NCBI RefSeq assembly: GCF_014850975.1 | Contig: NZ_JACXST010000003.1 | Location: 1,488,001-1,552,000 of the forward strand | Length of the DNA stretch: 64,000 nt | Direction: 5' to 3' | Source of the DNA: Methylomonas fluvii | GTDB lineage: Bacteria > Pseudomonadota > Gammaproteobacteria > Methylococcales > Methylomonadaceae | Part shown: piece after piece, positions 51,929 to 60,770 of the stretch | Numbering within the stretch: position 1 is the first letter of the stretch | Layout: each line of letters opens with the position of its first letter | The notes under the pieces: generated by a model | Databases searched by the model: none | What the model saw: only the letters and a program-made list of their open reading frames with translations | What the model was told of the DNA's origin: nothing | Translations under genes and position numbers: made by a program

Positions 51929-54079
51929 CTAAAAATGAAGACTGATTTCGCCGTAAAAACTGCGCGACGCCAACGGCAAATCGTTGGGAATAGCGGCCGG
52001 ATTGCCGGCCAGACTGGGTTCCCGAGCGCTGACATCGAACAGATTACGCACAGAAAACGCGACTTCGAGATGCTTAGCCAAATTCTGCCGGCGTAGCGTC
52101 ACATCCACCCAAGTATAATCCGCGACTGGCTTGCGCGTATCGCCAAAACTGCGGTCGCGCCCCACGATCCATTTGGCTTGCGGACTGAGTTGCCAATCGG
52201 GCAAAAACTCCCAATTCAGACGCAGATAGACCTGATGATGCGGCGCATACCCGCTATCGCGGTCCAGAGCCTGGTCACGGCTACGTTGATAGGCGTAGTT
52301 GCCGATAATTTTCAAAGTGTCGGCGGCCTGCCATTCCGCTTCCAATTCGGTGCCATAACCTTGCTGGACACCGGTATTTTGCGCGGTCGAGGTGGTGGCA
52401 TTGGCATCCGGTACAAAACGGATGATGTCCTTCCACCAGAAGTTAAAGAAATTCAAACCCAGGCGCAGGCTGTCAGTCGGCCGATAGTCGAAACCCAACT
52501 CGACGTTTTCCATGGTTTCCGGGCGCAAGGCGGCGTTACCGAGTTGCGCCGGGTTGTTGATGATATACATTTCCTGAAACGACGGCGCCCGAAACGCCGA
52601 GCCATACATCAGTTTTGCCGTTAAATCGTAGCGGGCTTCCCAGATCAAGGCCGCGCGCGGATTGAAGGTGTTGCCAAAGTCCGAATAACGGTCGTAACGA
52701 GCGCCGGCAGTCAAACTCCAGTCGTTGGCAAAATTCCATTGGTCTTGTAAAAACAGGTATGCCACTTTGCGGTCCACTTCCGGAATGAAGGTCGCGGAGG
52801 TGCCGGAGACATCGGTCAGCGGAATCCCCGGCAGCGACGGTATCGGCGCACCGGTGGCAGGATCGATACCAAAATTCTGACTGACCCGCGCCTTGAACAG
52901 GCTGTCGTAATTAAATCCGATGCCGCTGCGTAACTGATGTCCCTGAAAGCCGCCGTAAGCAAAGGTCTGGCTGATGCGAACATGGCGTTCCCACACCTCG
53001 GGATTGCCGATGTAACCGTTGGGAAAAGTGACCGGCGCGCCGGCGCCGATCTGGCCGTTGGCGCCGATAGGCAAGGTAGTGCCGGCCGGAAATAGCGTCA
53101 AATTACGTTCTATTTCCTGACTGGTTTCGAAATAGCTGGCTTGCGTCGTCAAATCCCAGTTTTCGATGTCGGCATTATGGTAAGTGACGTCCGCGTTCCA
53201 ACGGTCGCTGGCATAACGGTTGACCGGGTCCAGGGCTTGCGCGATACCCGAGCCGCTACCCGAATCGCTGCGATGTTGCAATCCGCCGCGAAACCGCCAA
53301 TGGCCGCGCGACAAATCCAGCCGCGCGTCGAGATTGTCTCGCGACATGTTCAGTGGCCCCGGCGCCAGCGACGCGCGGGTCCCCAGTAAACTATCGAACT
53401 GGCTTTGCAGATCGGCATCGACGATGGCGTTCTGCCCGGCGGTCTTGTGGTATTCGAATGCCAAGGCAACATCAAAGCCGGCCCATTCGCCGCCATGCAG
53501 GGCCCAGCCGTCGTAGGTATCGAAACTGCCGACGCGCCCGCCCGTTTCAGTGCCTTCTATGTCCTGCTTGGTTTTGGTAATGACGTTGATCACGCCAGCG
53601 AAGGCATCCGCGCCATATACCGCTGAGCCCGGTCCGCGCACCACCTCGATACGAGCGATGTCCCGAATCGGCATGCCACCCCAGACCTCGCTGCGGCTGC
53701 CGGTATAGGAGTTGCTGATCGGGATGCCGTTGACCATCATCAACACTTGCTGATTAAACTGCGAATAAATGCCGCGAAACGTGTAAATCGGGTTATAGCC
53801 TATGGTGTTGCGTTCGACGTGCAGGCCGGGCACGCTTTCCAACGCTTCGTCGATGTCGGTGGCGCCCATTTGCTTGATGTCGTTGGCCGTGATAACGGTC
53901 GCAATCGACGGGGCTTTGGAAATCGGTTGCTTGTAACCGCTGGCGATACTGACCATTTCCTCGGTACCGTAGATTTGCGACAAAGCTTTTTCTTCCTCTT
54001 CCGTGGAAACCGGTTGCGCATGCGCGGACGCACTGATCAGGCAAGCGCACCAAGTGAGAAGCAGCGGGCGGACAAACAT
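51929..54079 (-). CDS. TonB-dependent outer-membrane receptor
   Basis: A 716-residue receptor: signal peptide ending at ASAHAQ, a TonB-box-like region, the plug domain (APSIATVITANDIKQMGATDIDEAL...IEVVRGPGSAVYGADAFAGVINVITK) and a 22-strand barrel ending in SFYGEISLHF with the terminal Phe. The plug resembles colicin-receptor/vitamin B12-type (CirA/BtuB) receptors. The substrate is unknown; the operon with a binding protein and sensor kinase suggests uptake coupled to signalling. Confidence 0.92.
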   Translation of the reverse strand: MFVRPLLLTWCACLISASAHAQPVSTEEEEKALSQIYGTEEMVSIASGYKQPISKAPSIATVITANDIKQMGATDIDEALESVPGLHVERNTIGYNPIYTFRGIYSQFNQQVLMMVNGIPISNSYTGSRSEVWGGMPIRDIARIEVVRGPGSAVYGADAFAGVINVITKTKQDIEGTETGGRVGSFDTYDGWALHGGEWAGFDVALAFEYHKTAGQNAIVDADLQSQFDSLLGTRASLAPGPLNMSRDNLDARLDLSRGHWRFRGGLQHRSDSGSGSGIAQALDPVNRYASDRWNADVTYHNADIENWDLTTQASYFETSQEIERNLTLFPAGTTLPIGANGQIGAGAPVTFPNGYIGNPEVWERHVRISQTFAYGGFQGHQLRSGIGFNYDSLFKARVSQNFGIDPATGAPIPSLPGIPLTDVSGTSATFIPEVDRKVAYLFLQDQWNFANDWSLTAGARYDRYSDFGNTFNPRAALIWEARYDLTAKLMYGSAFRAPSFQEMYIINNPAQLGNAALRPETMENVELGFDYRPTDSLRLGLNFFNFWWKDIIRFVPDANATTSTAQNTGVQQGYGTELEAEWQAADTLKIIGNYAYQRSRDQALDRDSGYAPHHQVYLRLNWEFLPDWQLSPQAKWIVGRDRSFGDTRKPVADYTWVDVTLRRQNLAKHLEVAFSVRNLFDVSAREPSLAGNPAAIPNDLPLASRSFYGEISLHF

Positions 54080-54284
54080 GGCTAACTCCAGTTTGGAATA
54101 CTAGTTATTTCGGAAGTTATGCATTAACACTGGGGCTAATTTTGCCGAAGGATACCAAGGAGCGGGCGATGTTTGTTAATTTTCAGCCTATCGATTAACT
54201 CAGATCAATTCTTCCAGGTTTTCCGGCACGGGCGAAAGGATAGCAGAGACAAGCAAATCCGGGCCGGCGATGCAGGTGGGCAGG

Positions 54285-56123
54285 CTAGCGATTGCTGATT
54301 GACCCGGCGCTGTTTGGCGCGGGCGCGGGCGACCGGCCACCCTCTTCCACCCGGCTGTTCCGGGCGCAGCTAACAGACTCGGATTGATTGGTATTTGCGG
54401 ATTGACTAATTAACAAGGCCGCGATAATCCCCGCCAAGATGCAAGACACGCCCTTCCAGAACGCCGCCGGATTGCGTTCCAGCAATGCCGGACCGGTTTT
54501 GGTCAGAAACGCCGGGTTGGGATGGCGTAAGTCAAAGATGAATTCGGACAAGTCTTCGTAACGCTTATGCGGATCGGGGTGCGCGGCCTTGCGAATCGCA
54601 TCGTCGACCCAACCCGGAATATCCCGATTACGGTACAAGGTGGTGTCGTAACTGAGTTTGTTCTGCGCCGCCCTGGATTTACATTTGGCCACTTCCGCGC
54701 CATAAGGCAGTTTGCCGGTCAGCATTTGATAGGCGATCACCGCCAGAGAAAACTGCTCCGAGCACACCGTGCCCGGTTCGCCGAGGAAATACTCGGGCGC
54801 GGTATATTGCGCGGTGCCTAGCATATGCTGGCGGCCGATAGGAGTACCCATTTCCATCACGCCGGCGACGCGGGTGGAACCAAAGTCGATGATTTTCACC
54901 GTGCCGGTGCTGTCTATCATGATGTTGTCCGGCCGCAAATCCTGATGCAACATTTCCAGCCTATGAAAGCCGCGCAAGCCCTTGGCGATTTGCTCGACGA
55001 TGCCGCGCACGGTTTCAAGGTCCGGTTGCGGGTGATCGATCATCCATTGTTTCAGGGTCTGGCCGTCGATAAATTCTGTCGCCACATAGAAAAAATTGCG
55101 TTTACGCGTTTGCGCACAGGGCTTCAATACATGGGCGTTATTGATGCGCCGGGCAATCCAATCCTCCATCAGAAAGCGTTCCAAATACGCCGGATCGCCG
55201 CGTAAGTCGATGGATGGGGTTTTAAGTACCACTTGGGTTTGGGTGTCGTTGTCCACCGCCAAATAAATATGGCTGCGGCTGCTGGCGTGCAACTGCCGAA
55301 AGATGGTGTAGCCGTCGAATTCCATCCTGGCTTCCAACTGCGGCGGGAACGGCAAGTCGGTCAAGGACTGATACAGCTCATTGGCACTGGGGAGCGGCAG
55401 TTGGTCTACATGCACAATCTGCAGCGTCAGATTATCTCCACTGCCATTTTCATAGGCGGCCGTGACGATAGCTTGGGCCGCGCCATCCAGATCGTCGCCG
55501 GCTTGGCCGATGGTTTGGGTGACAAAACGCGGACTAACGTATTCGTAGACGCCGTCGGTTGCCAATACAAATATATCGCCCAGGCTGACGGTCAGCGCCT
55601 GATAGTCAATTTCCAGATGCGAGTCCATGCCCATGGCCCGGCTCAGATAGCTTTTTTCCTGAGACAGCCACAAACGGTGGTCGTGGGTCAGCTGTTCCAG
55701 TTCCTCGCCGCTTACCCGATAAATCCGCGTGTCGCCGACAGAAAACAGATGCGCGGTGGTGGATTTAATCACCAGCGCGCTCAAGGTGCAGACATAGCCG
55801 CGATCCATATCGTAGCAATCGCGGCTTTGCCGGGTTTGCGCATACAGCCAGGAATTAGTGGCCGTCAGCACCCGCTGCACCGACTTTTTCACCGACCAGG
55901 CTTCCGAGGTGCAAAAATAATCCGCCAAAAAACCGGTCACCGCCGCCTGGCTGGCGATGTGACTGACCTCGCTACTGCTGATGCCGTCGGCCAAGGCGAT
56001 GGCAACGCCTTTGGCGCTTAACTGCGGTTCCTTGGCCATATACACACCATGAAAATCCTGATTCAGCGCCTTGCGGCCTTTATCGGAATATTGGCCGACC
56101 GTGATGCTTAATTTACCGGACAT
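54285..56123 (-). CDS. Bifunctional PP2C phosphatase / Ser-Thr kinase
   Basis: A 612-residue protein. The N-terminal half is PP2C-like (residues about 5-240) with ALADGISSSEVSH, FSVGDTRIYRVS and VLATDGVYEYV...NGSGDNLTLQIV. The C-terminal half is a kinase (about 270-540): VVLKTPS Lys, HQDLRPDNIMI (HQD in place of HRD), DFGSTRV, and TAQYTAPEYFLGE. A TM helix (GVSCILAGIIAALLISQ) near the end anchors it. Such fusions are found next to nitrite/formate channels and cyanase in nitrogen-assimilation clusters. It lies 19 bp after cynS in the same operon. Confidence 0.9.
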   Translation of the reverse strand: MSGKLSITVGQYSDKGRKALNQDFHGVYMAKEPQLSAKGVAIALADGISSSEVSHIASQAAVTGFLADYFCTSEAWSVKKSVQRVLTATNSWLYAQTRQSRDCYDMDRGYVCTLSALVIKSTTAHLFSVGDTRIYRVSGEELEQLTHDHRLWLSQEKSYLSRAMGMDSHLEIDYQALTVSLGDIFVLATDGVYEYVSPRFVTQTIGQAGDDLDGAAQAIVTAAYENGSGDNLTLQIVHVDQLPLPSANELYQSLTDLPFPPQLEARMEFDGYTIFRQLHASSRSHIYLAVDNDTQTQVVLKTPSIDLRGDPAYLERFLMEDWIARRINNAHVLKPCAQTRKRNFFYVATEFIDGQTLKQWMIDHPQPDLETVRGIVEQIAKGLRGFHRLEMLHQDLRPDNIMIDSTGTVKIIDFGSTRVAGVMEMGTPIGRQHMLGTAQYTAPEYFLGEPGTVCSEQFSLAVIAYQMLTGKLPYGAEVAKCKSRAAQNKLSYDTTLYRNRDIPGWVDDAIRKAAHPDPHKRYEDLSEFIFDLRHPNPAFLTKTGPALLERNPAAFWKGVSCILAGIIAALLISQSANTNQSESVSCARNSRVEEGGRSPAPAPNSAGSISNR

Positions 56124-56142
56124 GGCTTATAGCAAAGCAACC

Positions 56143-56586
56143 TTAGTAACTCTTGTAAGGCAGAAACTTCCCGCTCATGACGATCTTGACCCGGTCGCCT
56201 TTCGGGTCGGGCTCACGCTGCAAGTCCATACTAAAATCGATGGCGCTCATGATGCCGTCGCCGAATTCCTCGTGGATCAAGGCCTTAAAAGTGGTGCCGT
56301 AGACATTCACCAACTCGTAAAAACGGTAAATCAGCGGATCGGTCGGCACGGCGCTGGGTAGCGAACCTTTATACGGCACCACTTGCAGTTGGGCGATAGC
56401 CGCAGGCGGCAGTTCCAACAACGCGCCGATGATCGCGGCTTGCTCGGCGTTTAAAGTCATCTGCCCCAACAATGCGGCAGTGGTCCATTCCTTACTTAAA
56501 CCAATCGCTTCAGCCAGTTGCGCCCAGCTCAATTGCTTAGCCAGTTTTTGCGTAACGACCAACTCGGTCACTTCGTTGCGTGTCAT
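56143..56586 (-). CDS. cynS: Cyanate hydratase (cyanase)
   Basis: Converts cyanate and bicarbonate to ammonia and CO2. The 147-residue length is normal. The helical N-terminal domain (LAEAIGLSKEW) and the C-terminal catalytic block are present: IYRFYELVNVYG provides the Arg and Glu, and GDGIMSAIDFSM the Ser of the active site; the end GKFLPYKSY is typical. It lies between the formate/nitrite channel and the PP2C/kinase gene. It may allow cyanate to be used as nitrogen source. Confidence 0.96.
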   Translation of the reverse strand: MTRNEVTELVVTQKLAKQLSWAQLAEAIGLSKEWTTAALLGQMTLNAEQAAIIGALLELPPAAIAQLQVVPYKGSLPSAVPTDPLIYRFYELVNVYGTTFKALIHEEFGDGIMSAIDFSMDLQREPDPKGDRVKIVMSGKFLPYKSY

Positions 56587-56662
56587 TTTTAACTCCTTTG
56601 CCCATTTGAACAGCGAAAAAAAGCCCCGTGCTCAGCGGCATCGGGGCCGGATCGTTTAGCGC

Positions 56663-57475
56663 TTAGTTGAAAGAACGCTTCGGCGCGGTTTTGACATGCG
56701 TGGAATACAAAGTCAAACCGGTAAACGCCAAGCCGCCGACCAGATTACCCAACACGGTCGGAATTTCATTCCAGATAAAATAATCCATGATCGAGAAATT
56801 GCCGCCCATGATCAGGCCGGACGGGAACAAAAACATGTTCACCACCGAATGCTCAAAGGTCATACCGAAGAACAGCATGATGGGCATCCACATTGCAATC
56901 ACCTTGCCGCTGACCGAGGTGGAAATCATCGCCCCGACCACGCCGGTGGATACCATCCAATTGCAGAGCATGCCGCGAATAAAAATGGTAAACCATCCCG
57001 CCAAGCCGTATTTGGCATAGCCCAGGGTCCGCGCTTCGCCGATGCCGGCCAGTTTTTTACCGACTGCATCGGGTTCGACGGAGAAGCCGTAAGTAAAGAC
57101 AATCGACATCATCACCGCCACCGTCAAGGCGCCAAGAAAATTACCGACAAACACCAAGCCCCAGTTTCTTAACACGCCGCTCAGCGTGACGCCCGCGCGT
57201 TTATCGATCCAGGCCAGTGGAGTCAACACAAAAACCCCGGTAAGCAGATCGAAACCCAGCAAATACAGCATGCAAAAACCCACCGGGAACAAAATCGCGC
57301 CAAAGATCGGCGAGTTGGTTTGCACGGTAATCGCGACCGCAAATACCGCCGCCAGCGCCAGGATAGCACCGGCCATGTAAGCGCGGATTAACGTGTCGCG
57401 GGTAGACATGAAGATTTTGGATTCACCGGCATCGACCATCTTTGTGACGAATTCCGAAGGGATCAGATAGGACAT
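56663..57475 (-). CDS. Formate/nitrite transporter family channel
   Basis: A 270-residue FocA/NirC-type pentameric channel with six TM helices. Family motifs: LLTGVFVLTPLAWIDKRAG, NFLGALTVAV, and GMLCNWMVSTGVVGAMISTSV; the central His is not obvious in the usual TFEHSVVNMFLFP stretch, where HSV is present. First gene of the channel - cynS - PP2C/kinase operon, so nitrite (or cyanate) uptake is more likely than formate. It begins MSYLIPSEFVTKMVDAGESK. Confidence 0.92.
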   Translation of the reverse strand: MSYLIPSEFVTKMVDAGESKIFMSTRDTLIRAYMAGAILALAAVFAVAITVQTNSPIFGAILFPVGFCMLYLLGFDLLTGVFVLTPLAWIDKRAGVTLSGVLRNWGLVFVGNFLGALTVAVMMSIVFTYGFSVEPDAVGKKLAGIGEARTLGYAKYGLAGWFTIFIRGMLCNWMVSTGVVGAMISTSVSGKVIAMWMPIMLFFGMTFEHSVVNMFLFPSGLIMGGNFSIMDYFIWNEIPTVLGNLVGGLAFTGLTLYSTHVKTAPKRSFN

Positions 57476-58011
57476 AACTCACCTTTAAATTGTGGGAAGG
57501 ATTTGAATGTCGGTGTTTATCAAGCACCGCGATTCGTTTGATTGAGCCTGTATGCGCAAGCTAAAGCGCCCTTGGAAACGGCGTGTTGCTCGTCAGCGAA
57601 AGTCCTGAAGGGAAAAAAGCGGGACAACGGCCGAGCAAACCGTGTTGCGGGTAATAAAACCAGCAACATTTCAACGCCGTTGTTGAAGGGAACCGAGGGT
57701 GCGCCATTGCACCGGGTAAATTGCAGCACGGATTGTGCCAGCGCTTTGAATCCAGCCCAACCAAGCTTTGCGCTGCCAAGCTCAGCAAGCCAAATCCGCA
57801 TCGCGCACCAAAACGGATTGCCAATGCACCAAAACAGGAAAACGCCAATCCGAGACAAGTCCGAAGACAGATGCGAAGCCAGTATCAGCAATCCACTTCC
57901 CGCAACCGGCCACTAGCGGCTATTTTCAGCAAAAACACCAAGTAGCGGCTATGCTTCGCCGACAATTGTTCACAATCGATCCCAACGCCATCGCCCTATG
58001 TAGCCGAGCCC
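57476..58011. other. Divergent intergenic region, no gene recognised
   Basis: The region lies between the channel operon (minus) and the YjfM-like operon (plus). Overlapping ORFs exist on both strands (57520-57891 minus, 57542-57916 plus), but none has a ribosome site or known domain and their protein sequences look like translated noncoding DNA. Promoters of both operons should lie here. Confidence 0.5.
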
Positions 58012-59214
58012 ATGCCATCGTCGTCGCTTAATAAAAAACTGGTCCTTACATACAGTCTATGGAAAAAACTACTGGCCCTATTGGGATTAGCGATAGCCTT
58101 ACGAATAGTCTGGGCCGGATTTCTGAGCAATTTCTTCATCCTCGAAGTTAGTTTTATTTTATTGGGCATTTATTGGGCATGGGTGATTCTTGGCATCGTC
58201 TCGACTATATCGATTGCTCTGTATCCAGATAAAATCGTCAAGCGCAAGTGGTTCGGTCAAGACATGATTCCTACTCATGCATTGGTCGACATTAAAATCC
58301 AGAGCTCGAGTAGCGGTGAATCATTCCGATTTTTTCACGGCTCCAGCAAAAACATCCGCGAGTCTATTCAGGTGGCGGGCTATTTTTTGTCGCCGGAGCT
58401 ACGACTGTGGCTAGATTCGTATCGACGTAATATCTATCGGCTAGGCAACTTCTCCAGCAGCCCGCTGAGCAGCAATAGTGCCGTCTGCGTGGAGTTCGAT
58501 AAAGCGGTGTCGTCCTTTCGTTTCATGGCCGTGCTGACCGCCGTATACCTGTTGGTGTATGTGATTTATGCAACGATACTGCACTGGCAATATCCGCTAT
58601 TCACCGGTTACGCGCCGCAATTGCCGGCCTGGCCGATGCGCTTATTGTTTGTTGCCATCGCCTTGGCGGCCTATCCGCTATTGCAAACGCTGGCCAAGCC
58701 GCCCGTCAATGTGCCGAACTATTCCTTACGCGTGGCGCAGGCCCAGCAGCGGGCCTTCCGTTCCGCGTTAATCGCCAACGGTGTGGCTTGGTTAGGTCTG
58801 CCGCTGTTTTTGCTGTGCGGTAACAGGCTGGATTTTTACCTGCTGCTGTCGATAGGCGCGCTTTATCACTACGACTTTTATCCTCGGCTATCCACCTGGG
58901 AAAGCGTGTTGCAAGCCGCACCGGAAACGCGGCCGGTGCAAGCGACAGTCCCTCGGCGTTCCATGCAGGTTTCCTTGGCCTTGTTGGGCGGCTTATCGCT
59001 AGCCAATTATCACGGCAACCCCGACGATTTTCGGATCCGCCAACAAGATTGCGTAGACGACCAGGGCAATCCTATTGAATGTCGAAGCAGCGGTAGCCAT
59101 GGCGGCGGCTCAAGTTCCAGTTATCGCGGTAATAGCAGCTCGGACAGCCATGGTTTGGTTAGACGCGGCGGCTTCGGTTTCTTCGGTGGTTCGCACAGTT
59201 CTTTCGGCGGCTAA
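58012..59214 (+). CDS. Multi-helix membrane protein with Gly/Ser-rich tail
   Basis: A 400-residue protein. Two N-terminal TM helices (LLALLGLAIALRIVWAGF and an adjoining ILLGIYWAWVILGIVS) are followed by a PH-like part (YPDKIVKRKWFGQDMIP), then four more helices (residues about 165-290). The C-terminus is DCVDDQGNPIECRSSG and a Gly/Ser-rich tail ending GFFGGSHSSFGG, similar to the tail of YgiB/YjfM-type (DUF1190-like) proteins, which neighbour the ATP-grasp enzyme that follows. It could thus be a fusion of a membrane part with a YjfM-like tail. Two bp separate it from the next gene. Confidence 0.65.
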   Translation: MPSSSLNKKLVLTYSLWKKLLALLGLAIALRIVWAGFLSNFFILEVSFILLGIYWAWVILGIVSTISIALYPDKIVKRKWFGQDMIPTHALVDIKIQSSSSGESFRFFHGSSKNIRESIQVAGYFLSPELRLWLDSYRRNIYRLGNFSSSPLSSNSAVCVEFDKAVSSFRFMAVLTAVYLLVYVIYATILHWQYPLFTGYAPQLPAWPMRLLFVAIALAAYPLLQTLAKPPVNVPNYSLRVAQAQQRAFRSALIANGVAWLGLPLFLLCGNRLDFYLLLSIGALYHYDFYPRLSTWESVLQAAPETRPVQATVPRRSMQVSLALLGGLSLANYHGNPDDFRIRQQDCVDDQGNPIECRSSGSHGGGSSSSYRGNSSSDSHGLVRRGGFGFFGGSHSSFGG

Positions 59215-59216
59215 GC

Positions 59217-60347
59217 ATGCAACGGATAGAACTAAGGCCTCGCGCCGATTGGCAACAGCGGGTGGAGGCCGTGGGTATGAATTATCACACCCTGGACGGC
59301 GATGTTTATTGGGACGAATCGGCCTGCTATCGATTCACGGCCAGCCAGATCGATATTCTCGACGATGCCACCGCCGAATTGCATGCACTGTGTCTACAAG
59401 CCGTACAAGCCATCATCGACCGCAAGTTGTTCAACAAACTGTTAATTCCGGATTGGGCCGTGCCCTATATCGTCGATTCGTGGGAACGCCGCGAACCTAG
59501 CGTTTACGGCCGTTTCGATCTGGCCTGGGACGGCAGCGGCCAACCGAAATTGCTGGAATACAACGCCGACACACCCACTGCACTGCTGGAAGCGGCGGTG
59601 GTGCAATGGTTCTGGTTACGGGATTGCTATCCGGACGCCGATCAATTCAATTCCATACACGAAAAACTGCTCGGCTTTTGGCAACATTACCGGCAGCGCC
59701 AACCCAGCCTGCACTTTGTCGGCGTTGATAGCAGCGACGAAGACAGCGACAACCTGGAATATCTGCGCGATACCGCTGTGCAAGCCGGCCTGCAAACCCA
59801 ACGCCTGGCTATCGAACAAATCGGCTGGGACGCCGACCGGCAACGCTTTGTCGATCTGCGCAATAACCCCATCCGCGCGCTGTTCAAACTGTATCCCTGG
59901 GAATGGCTGTTGCAAGAAGAGTTTGGCCCTTACCTGCCGCAAACCCAGCCGGCGATGCTGGAACCGCCCTGGAAACTGCTACTCAGCAACAAAGGCCTAT
60001 TGCCGATTTTATGGGAGCTGTTTCCCGGCCACCCCAATTTGCTGGAGGCCAGCTTCGCCGATAAACCCTTGTTGGGCGACTATGTACGCAAGCCGCTGTA
60101 TTCCCGCGAAGGCGCCAATATCCAGATTCACCGGGGCGCCAGCCTCGTCGAAACCGGCGGCAGCTACGGCGGCGAGGCCTGCATTTATCAACGCTATACG
60201 CCGCTGCCCGAGTTTGCCGGCAATTTTCCAGTGATCGGCTCCTGGATCATCGCCGATCAACCCGCCGGCATCGGCATCCGGGAAGACAAAACCGAAATCA
60301 CCGGCAACAATAGCCGCTTCATCCCACATTATTTCGTCGAGAATTGA
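59217..60347 (+). CDS. Glutathionylspermidine-synthase-like ATP-grasp enzyme (YgiC/YjfC)
   Basis: A 376-residue member of the GSP_synth family. Motifs: YNADTPTALLEAAVVQWFWL, LLSNKGLLPILWELFPGHPNLL, and KPLYSREGANIQIH, with the ATP-grasp metal ligands in GGEACIYQRYTPLP and GSWIIADQPAGIGIRED. YgiC/YjfC proteins resemble the synthetase half of Gss but lack the amidase; their peptide-ligase substrate is unknown. In E. coli they also neighbour DUF1190 and DUF350 proteins, as here. Confidence 0.92.
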   Translation: MQRIELRPRADWQQRVEAVGMNYHTLDGDVYWDESACYRFTASQIDILDDATAELHALCLQAVQAIIDRKLFNKLLIPDWAVPYIVDSWERREPSVYGRFDLAWDGSGQPKLLEYNADTPTALLEAAVVQWFWLRDCYPDADQFNSIHEKLLGFWQHYRQRQPSLHFVGVDSSDEDSDNLEYLRDTAVQAGLQTQRLAIEQIGWDADRQRFVDLRNNPIRALFKLYPWEWLLQEEFGPYLPQTQPAMLEPPWKLLLSNKGLLPILWELFPGHPNLLEASFADKPLLGDYVRKPLYSREGANIQIHRGASLVETGGSYGGEACIYQRYTPLPEFAGNFPVIGSWIIADQPAGIGIREDKTEITGNNSRFIPHYFVEN

Positions 60348-60349
60348 CC

Positions 60350-60766
60350 ATGGAATCGCTAGACCTCTCTCACATCCTGGCCGGCGCCAACGGCTTTTTT
60401 CTGCACTTCGTCGCGGCCGCCGCGCTAACCGGCGCGTTTGCTTTCTGTTATCTTTGGATTACACCCTACGCGGAATTCAAACTGATCCGCGAGGGCAAAA
60501 CCGCCCCGGCCGTGGCGTTTAGCGCCGCACTGCTGGGCTTTGTATTGGCGCTGTGCGGGGCTATCGCCAACAGCGTGTCGTTTCTGGATATGCTGATTTG
60601 GGCCGGCATCGCTTTATTTTTACAGGTGCTGGTGTTTGTTGGGCTGCGGCTAGCTTTCGCGGACCTGTGCAAACGCATTGCAGACGACGAACTGGGACCC
60701 GCCATCGTCCTGGCCGGCTTTGCGCTGGCGGCGGGCTTATTAAGCGCAGCCTGCATGACTTATTAA
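60350..60766 (+). CDS. DUF350 membrane protein (YjfL-like)
   Basis: A 138-residue protein with four TM helices forming two DUF350 repeats (FVAAAALTGAFAFCYLWITP ... and MLIWAGIALFLQVLVFVGLRL). ATG 60350 lies just after the upstream stop; a TTG at 60344 overlapping that stop is possible. DUF350 proteins accompany YgiC/YjfC ligases in operons linked to envelope or membrane stress. Four bp separate it from creB. Confidence 0.85.
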   Translation: MESLDLSHILAGANGFFLHFVAAAALTGAFAFCYLWITPYAEFKLIREGKTAPAVAFSAALLGFVLALCGAIANSVSFLDMLIWAGIALFLQVLVFVGLRLAFADLCKRIADDELGPAIVLAGFALAAGLLSAACMTY

Positions 60767-60770
60767 GGCC

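Noticed and set aside
57520..57916. Overlapping ORFs on both strands upstream of the YjfM-like gene
   Set aside because: Neither has a start context or domain; repetitive Cys/Phe/Leu composition suggests noncoding DNA.
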